Shown here in pieces: positions 59,928 through 64,000 of a DNA stretch of 64,000 nt. The stretch covers positions 47,743,429 through 47,807,428 of the forward strand of contig CM049312.1 of assembly GCA_026874595.1 (NCBI GenBank), given 5' to 3'. Made by a program: the position numbers and the translations under genes. The DNA is from Sipunculus nudus. Lineage: Eukaryota; Annelida; Sipuncula; Golfingiida; Sipunculidae. Positions within the stretch are counted from its first letter, which is position 1, and each line of letters begins with the position of its first letter. A model generated the notes under the pieces. It ran no database searches and had not been told where the DNA came from. It saw only the letters and a program-made list of their open reading frames with translations.

Positions 59928-60240
59928 AGCAAATCTGTGAGCTTATGCAATGGTGTGGCATCGTCTGTCGTGCCTCATAGCTATCTCAAAAAGGGCAGGA
60001 GCTAGCATCACCAAATTTTTTGCAAAAAATTAGTCATCTTAAAAATTCTATTGGATTTTGCTTATTTCTTGGCTCACTGCATTTTCTTAGATTTTGTAGG
60101 GAAGAAGCTAAAAAACATAAAAAAATGTTCTTCTCCAAAACCATGCTGCCAAATTGTCCTTTCATCTGTCCCAGTAATCCTCCCTGGCAAAAAGAACATA
60201 TCCAGATATCTTGACTGATACATCCTAGTATTAGAATGTC
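59928..60240 (+). mobile_element. Family B 5' fragment
   Basis: AGCAAATCTGTGAGC start directly against the TT at the family A 3' end, CAATGGTGTGGCATCGTC, GAGCTAGCATCACCAAATT. Loses similarity near 60150-60240; no 3' end. Confidence 0.7.
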
Positions 60241-60242
60241 CT

Positions 60243-60342
60243 AGTTCGAAACATGCAGGTCCGAAACATCCATTTTGCTGAAATCATAATGACGAAGGTA
60301 GATATGCAGGACATAAGAGGATCAATATTACATTTTAAAAAC
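60243..60342 (+). repeat. Repeat F, copy 2
   Basis: Same text as 53838-53945 (GTCCGAAACATCCATTTTGC, GGTAGATATGCAGGAC), ending where the tandem block begins. Confidence 0.75.
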
Positions 60343-62483
60343 AAGATGACCAGAGGTCACGCGCTTGCCGGAAATGGAAATGATACAGACAGTTAGAGAG
60401 TGCATGTAGAAACAGTCATATGAATGAGCAACATTGTGGGGGCAGCAGAAACGGATAATATGTTTATTTATGCATGCTGACCTTTAACAGCTGCATATCT
60501 TTCTAGTGTAAAAGGGACCGAGTTCAAAATTTTTTCATGAAATCCAGTTAATCTCGTTTGACAAGAAGCAGTGAGACGTTTTCAGGTTTGTCATGTCAAG
60601 CTGGCCAAATGATATGAAATGCCGAAAACTAGACCTGTCTAGCTATAAAAGCCGCTGAGTTATAAGCATTTGCATGAAATCTCGTGTTTTCTCGTTTGAC
60701 GGGAAATGGTGCGAGCTTTGGCGAGATTTCCAGTTTTGTCATGTCAGGTTTGTCAAATATTACAAAATGCCAGAAACTAGACCTGTCTAGCTGCAAAAAT
60801 CGCCGTGTTATCAGCATTTACGTGAAATCATGTTTTTTTCTCGCTTGACGAGATATTGTACGAGATTTGGCAAGACGAGCAATTTTATTATGTCAAGACG
60901 GCCAAACGTTACGAAATGGCGAAAACTAGATCCGTCTAGCTGTAAAAGTGGCCGAGTTATAAGCATTTCCGTGTACTCTCGTGTTTTCTCGTTTGACGAG
61001 ATATGGTGCAGGATTTGGCCAGTCTTGTAGATTTGTCATATCAAACTCTCTAAATGTTATGAAATGGCGAAAACTACATCTGTCTAGCTGTAAAAGTCGC
61101 CGAGTTATTAGCATTTCTGTGAAATCTCCTTTTTTATCGTTTGACGAGATATGGTGCGAGATTTGGCCAGTCTTGCAGGTTTGTCATGTCAAGCCGTCCA
61201 AATGTTAATGAATGCCAAAAACTAAACCTGTCTAGCCGTGAAAGTCGCCAACATATGCATTTCTGTGAAATCTCGTTTTTCCACATTTGACCAGATATAG
61301 TGCGAGATTTCGCCAAGTATCGCAGTTTTACTATGTCAAGTTGGCCAAATGTTACCAAATGCCAAAAACTAGACCTGAGTAGCTGTAAAAGTCGCCTAGT
61401 TATAAGCATTTCCATGATATCTCGTTTTTTCTCACTTGACGAGATATGGTGCGAGATTTGGCCTGATTTCTTTTCTGGCCTGTCAAGCTGGTCATATGTT
61501 ATGAAATGCCGAAAACTAGACCTGTGTAGCTGTAAAAGTCGCCGAGTTATAAGCATTTCCGTGAAATCTCGTTTTTTCTCGTTTGACGATAAACCGAGCG
61601 AAATTTGACGAGACTTGCAATTGAATGACTTAGAACCAAGGGGAAGCAGCCGTATGCAAAAAACTAGACCCTTGAAACATAAATATTTACCGAGATAGAA
61701 GCCAAAAACTGCATATTTTCAGATCGTCAAGTTTAAACCACAAATTTGTTAACCATGGTAACGGCAGCACAAAGCTACATGTGCGGAGGAATAAGCCAAT
61801 GTTCCTAGTTTAAGATACAACGATAAAAATTGTGCCATGTTTAAAATTATTTTAGATATTGCAGAAAAATTATATGTTACAGTGTTTCATGTACCACGCC
61901 CCCTGGTGGCTTTTTCCAAAAAATGAAAAACTGATTTCGAGATATTTATAAATAACACAAAATATATCAATTTCAAAGCCATTGTTAAAAAAATGCAACC
62001 TGTAGGTCATATTTAATGAAATCTCGAAGACTCTCTTTTGACGAGAAATGGTGCGAGATTTAGCGAGACTTTCAGTTTTATCATGTCAAGCTGCCTATAA
62101 GGTACATAATGACCAAAACCAGACATCTGTAGCTTAAAAATTGAGAAAGTTACAAAAAATGGTCGTGTTATTTCCAATTTCCATGATTTTTGCCCAAAAA
62201 ATGTAACCATGGTAACAGCAAATTTAAGTAAGCTACATGTCAAAAGAAAGGCCAGGTGATGACGAAAAAAATGAGCTATTGCAGAAGTGGATAAGCCTAT
62301 TTATGGCGAAGTTATAGTGCAAAAACCGTTAACCATACCTGTCGTGACCTTGACCCTTGACCTTGGAGCAATGTTGACCAAAAACAATAGGGCACCTAGA
62401 AATCGGTTTGTCAATCAAGCCTGTAAGTTTCAAGTTGATTGATGCAAAAGTGTGGCCTGGAGAGTCGTGACAAACAAACAAAC
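60343..62483. repeat. Family H block, copy 1 of a 2.14-kb tandem duplication
   Basis: Starts AAGATGACCAGAGGTCACGC (fold-back TGACC-AGA-GGTCA). Contains about seven 147/148-base units, then 700 bases of other text with one more isolated unit near 62030, and ends GTCGTGACAAACAAACAAAC. No protein of recognisable family; open frames across units repeat the DNA period. Confidence 0.85.
60550..61620. repeat. 147/148-bp minisatellite array, first block
   Basis: Unit landmark (T)TTGACGAGATATGGTGCGAG recurs near 60556, 60696, 60843, 60991, 61139, 61286, 61434 and 61580: mostly 147-148 bases apart. Each unit has TCTCG-TTTGA-CGAGA (fold-back), TGTCATGTCAAGCTGGCC, GAAAACTAGACCTGTCTAGC and AAGTCGCCGAGTTATAAGC. 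Confidence 0.9.
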
Positions 62484-64000
62484 AAGATGACCAGAGGTCA
62501 CGCGCTTGCCGGAAATGGAAATGATACAGACAGATAGACAGAGAGTGCATGTAGAAACAGTCATATGAATGAGCAACATTGTGGGGGCAGCAGAAACGGA
62601 TAATATGTTTATTTATGCATGCTGACCTTTAACAGCTGCATATCTTTCTAGTGTAAAAGGGACCAAGTTCAAAATTTTTTCATGAAATCCCGTTAATCTC
62701 GTTTGACGAGAAGCAGTGAGACGTTTTCAGGTTTGTCATGTCAAGCTGGCCAAATGATATGAAATGCCGAAAACTAGACCTGTCTAGCTATAAAAGCCGC
62801 TGAGTTATAAGCATTTGCATGAAATCTCGTGTTTTCTCGTTTGACGGGAAATGGTGCGAGCTTTGGCGAGATTTCCAGTTTTGTCATGTCAGGTTTGTCA
62901 AATATTACAAAATGCCGGAAACTAGACCTGTCTAGCTGCAAAAGTCGCCATGTTATCAGCATTTACGTGAAATCATGTTTTTTTCTCGCTTGACGAGATA
63001 TAGTACGAGATTTGGCAAGACGAGCAGTTTTATTATGTCAAGACGGCCAAACGTTACGAAATGGCCAAAACTAGATCCGTCTAGCTGTAAAAGTCGCCGA
63101 GTTATAAGCATTTCCGTGTACTCTCGTGTTTTCTCGTTTGACAAGATATGGTGCAGGATTTGGCCAGTCTTGTAGATTTGTCATATCAAACTCTCTAAAT
63201 GTTATGAAATGGCGAAAACTACATCTGTCTAGCTGTAAAAGTCGCCGAGTTATTAGCATTTCTGTGAAATCTCCTTTTTTATCGTTTGGCGAGATATGGT
63301 GTGAGATTTGGCCAGTCTTGCAGGTTTGTCATGTCAAGCCGTCCAAATGTTAATGAATGCCAAAAACTAGACCTGTCTAGCCGTGAAAGTCGCCGACTTA
63401 TATGCATTTCTGTGAAATCTCGTTTTTCCACATTTGACCAGATATAGTGCGAGATTTCGCCAAGTATCGCAGTTTTACTATGTCAAGTTGACCAAATGTT
63501 ACCAAATGCCAAAAACTAGACCTGAGTAGTCGCCTAGTTATAAGCATTTCCATGATATCTAGTTTTTTTCTCGCTTGACGAGATATGGTGCGAGATTTGG
63601 CCTGTTTCTTTTCTGGCGTGTCAAGCTGGTCATATGTTATGAAATGCCGAAAACTAGACCTGTGTAGCTGTAAAAGTCGCCGAGTTATAAGCATTTCTGT
63701 GAAATCTCGTTTTTTCTCGTTTGATGATAAACCGAGCGAAATTTGACGAGACTTGCTATTGAATGACTTAGAACCAAGGGGAAGCAGCCTTATGCAAAAA
63801 ACTAGACCCTTGAAACATAAATATTAACCGAGATAGAAGCCAAAAACTGCATATTTTCAGATCGTCAGGTTTAACCCATAAATTTGGTAACCATGGTAAC
63901 GGCAGCACAAAGCTACATGTGCAGAGGAATAAGCCAATGTTCCTAGTTTAAGATACAACAATAAAAATTGTGCCATGTTTAAAATTATTTTAGATATTGC
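62484..64000. repeat. Family H block, copy 2, cut by window edge
   Basis: Head-to-tail copy of 60343 onward at an offset of 2141-2145 bases (2139 at the end after small deletions near 63520-63600). Very high identity by eye, so the duplication is recent. Window ends at the equivalent of 61861. Confidence 0.88.

Noticed and set aside
61134-61556. 140-codon minus-strand frame with repeated peptide MLITRRLLQL
   Set aside because: Peptide repetition mirrors the 147-base DNA unit (49 codons); frames break whenever a unit is 148 bases.

Overview
This is eukaryotic, AT-rich, intron-dominated DNA. The repeats carry CCGT-rich runs next to AGCTCAGCTGACT-type hairpins, a style typical of marine bivalve genomes, so a bivalve mollusc is the best guess (inference; no diagnostic single-copy gene was recognised).

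Layout. 1-3716+: the 5' half of a Ty3/gypsy LTR retrotransposon on the minus strand (LTR edge, primer-binding site, gag, pol through RNase H, cut by the window edge). The pol frame is open but lies behind an in-frame TAG, and its protease lacks the DTG/DSG catalytic motif. 6642-54318: three plus-strand exons (6642-6768, 32713-32850, 54209-54318) with compatible splice phases that read as one alpha-helical, ARM/HEAT-like host protein. The introns between them are about 26 kb and 21 kb. Almost everything else is repeats inserted in those introns.

The intronic repeats fall into a few interspersed families with rolling-circle (Helitron/Helentron-like) ends. Family A/D starts AGCTCAGCTGACT and ends CAGCTGAGC + palindrome GACCCATGGGTC + CCTTG. 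Family B-E starts AGCGAACCTGTGAGC and ends CACAGGTTCGC + AGGCCTGTAGGCCT + TTG. Family C starts TC(C/T)GCCAAAAC and ends GGCGGATAC + GTAGTCG/CGACTAC hairpin + CTAG. In each, the 5' terminus is the reverse complement of a block lying just inside the 3' hairpin (asymmetric terminal inverted repeats). The window contains unfilled paralogous copies of several insertion sites, so ends and target preference can be read directly: T-runs for A/D and B-E, A|T for C and for a fourth family G. Several family-A copies keep decayed pieces of an endonuclease/exonuclease/phosphatase (EEP) domain just upstream of the 3' end. That is where Helentrons are known to carry an endonuclease.

A 12-bp palindrome, GGTGGCGCCACC, occurs at least 26 times perfectly and is shared by families B-E, C and D. 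Other elements are a 2.28-kb insertion with 5-bp target duplication (probable solo LTR) holding a 1.0-kb TIR element, a probable PIF/Harbinger MITE, a probable Mutator-like long-TIR element, a decayed gene end with a PCNA-binding-like motif, and at the right edge a 2.14-kb tandem duplication of 147/148-bp minisatellite units (60343-64000).
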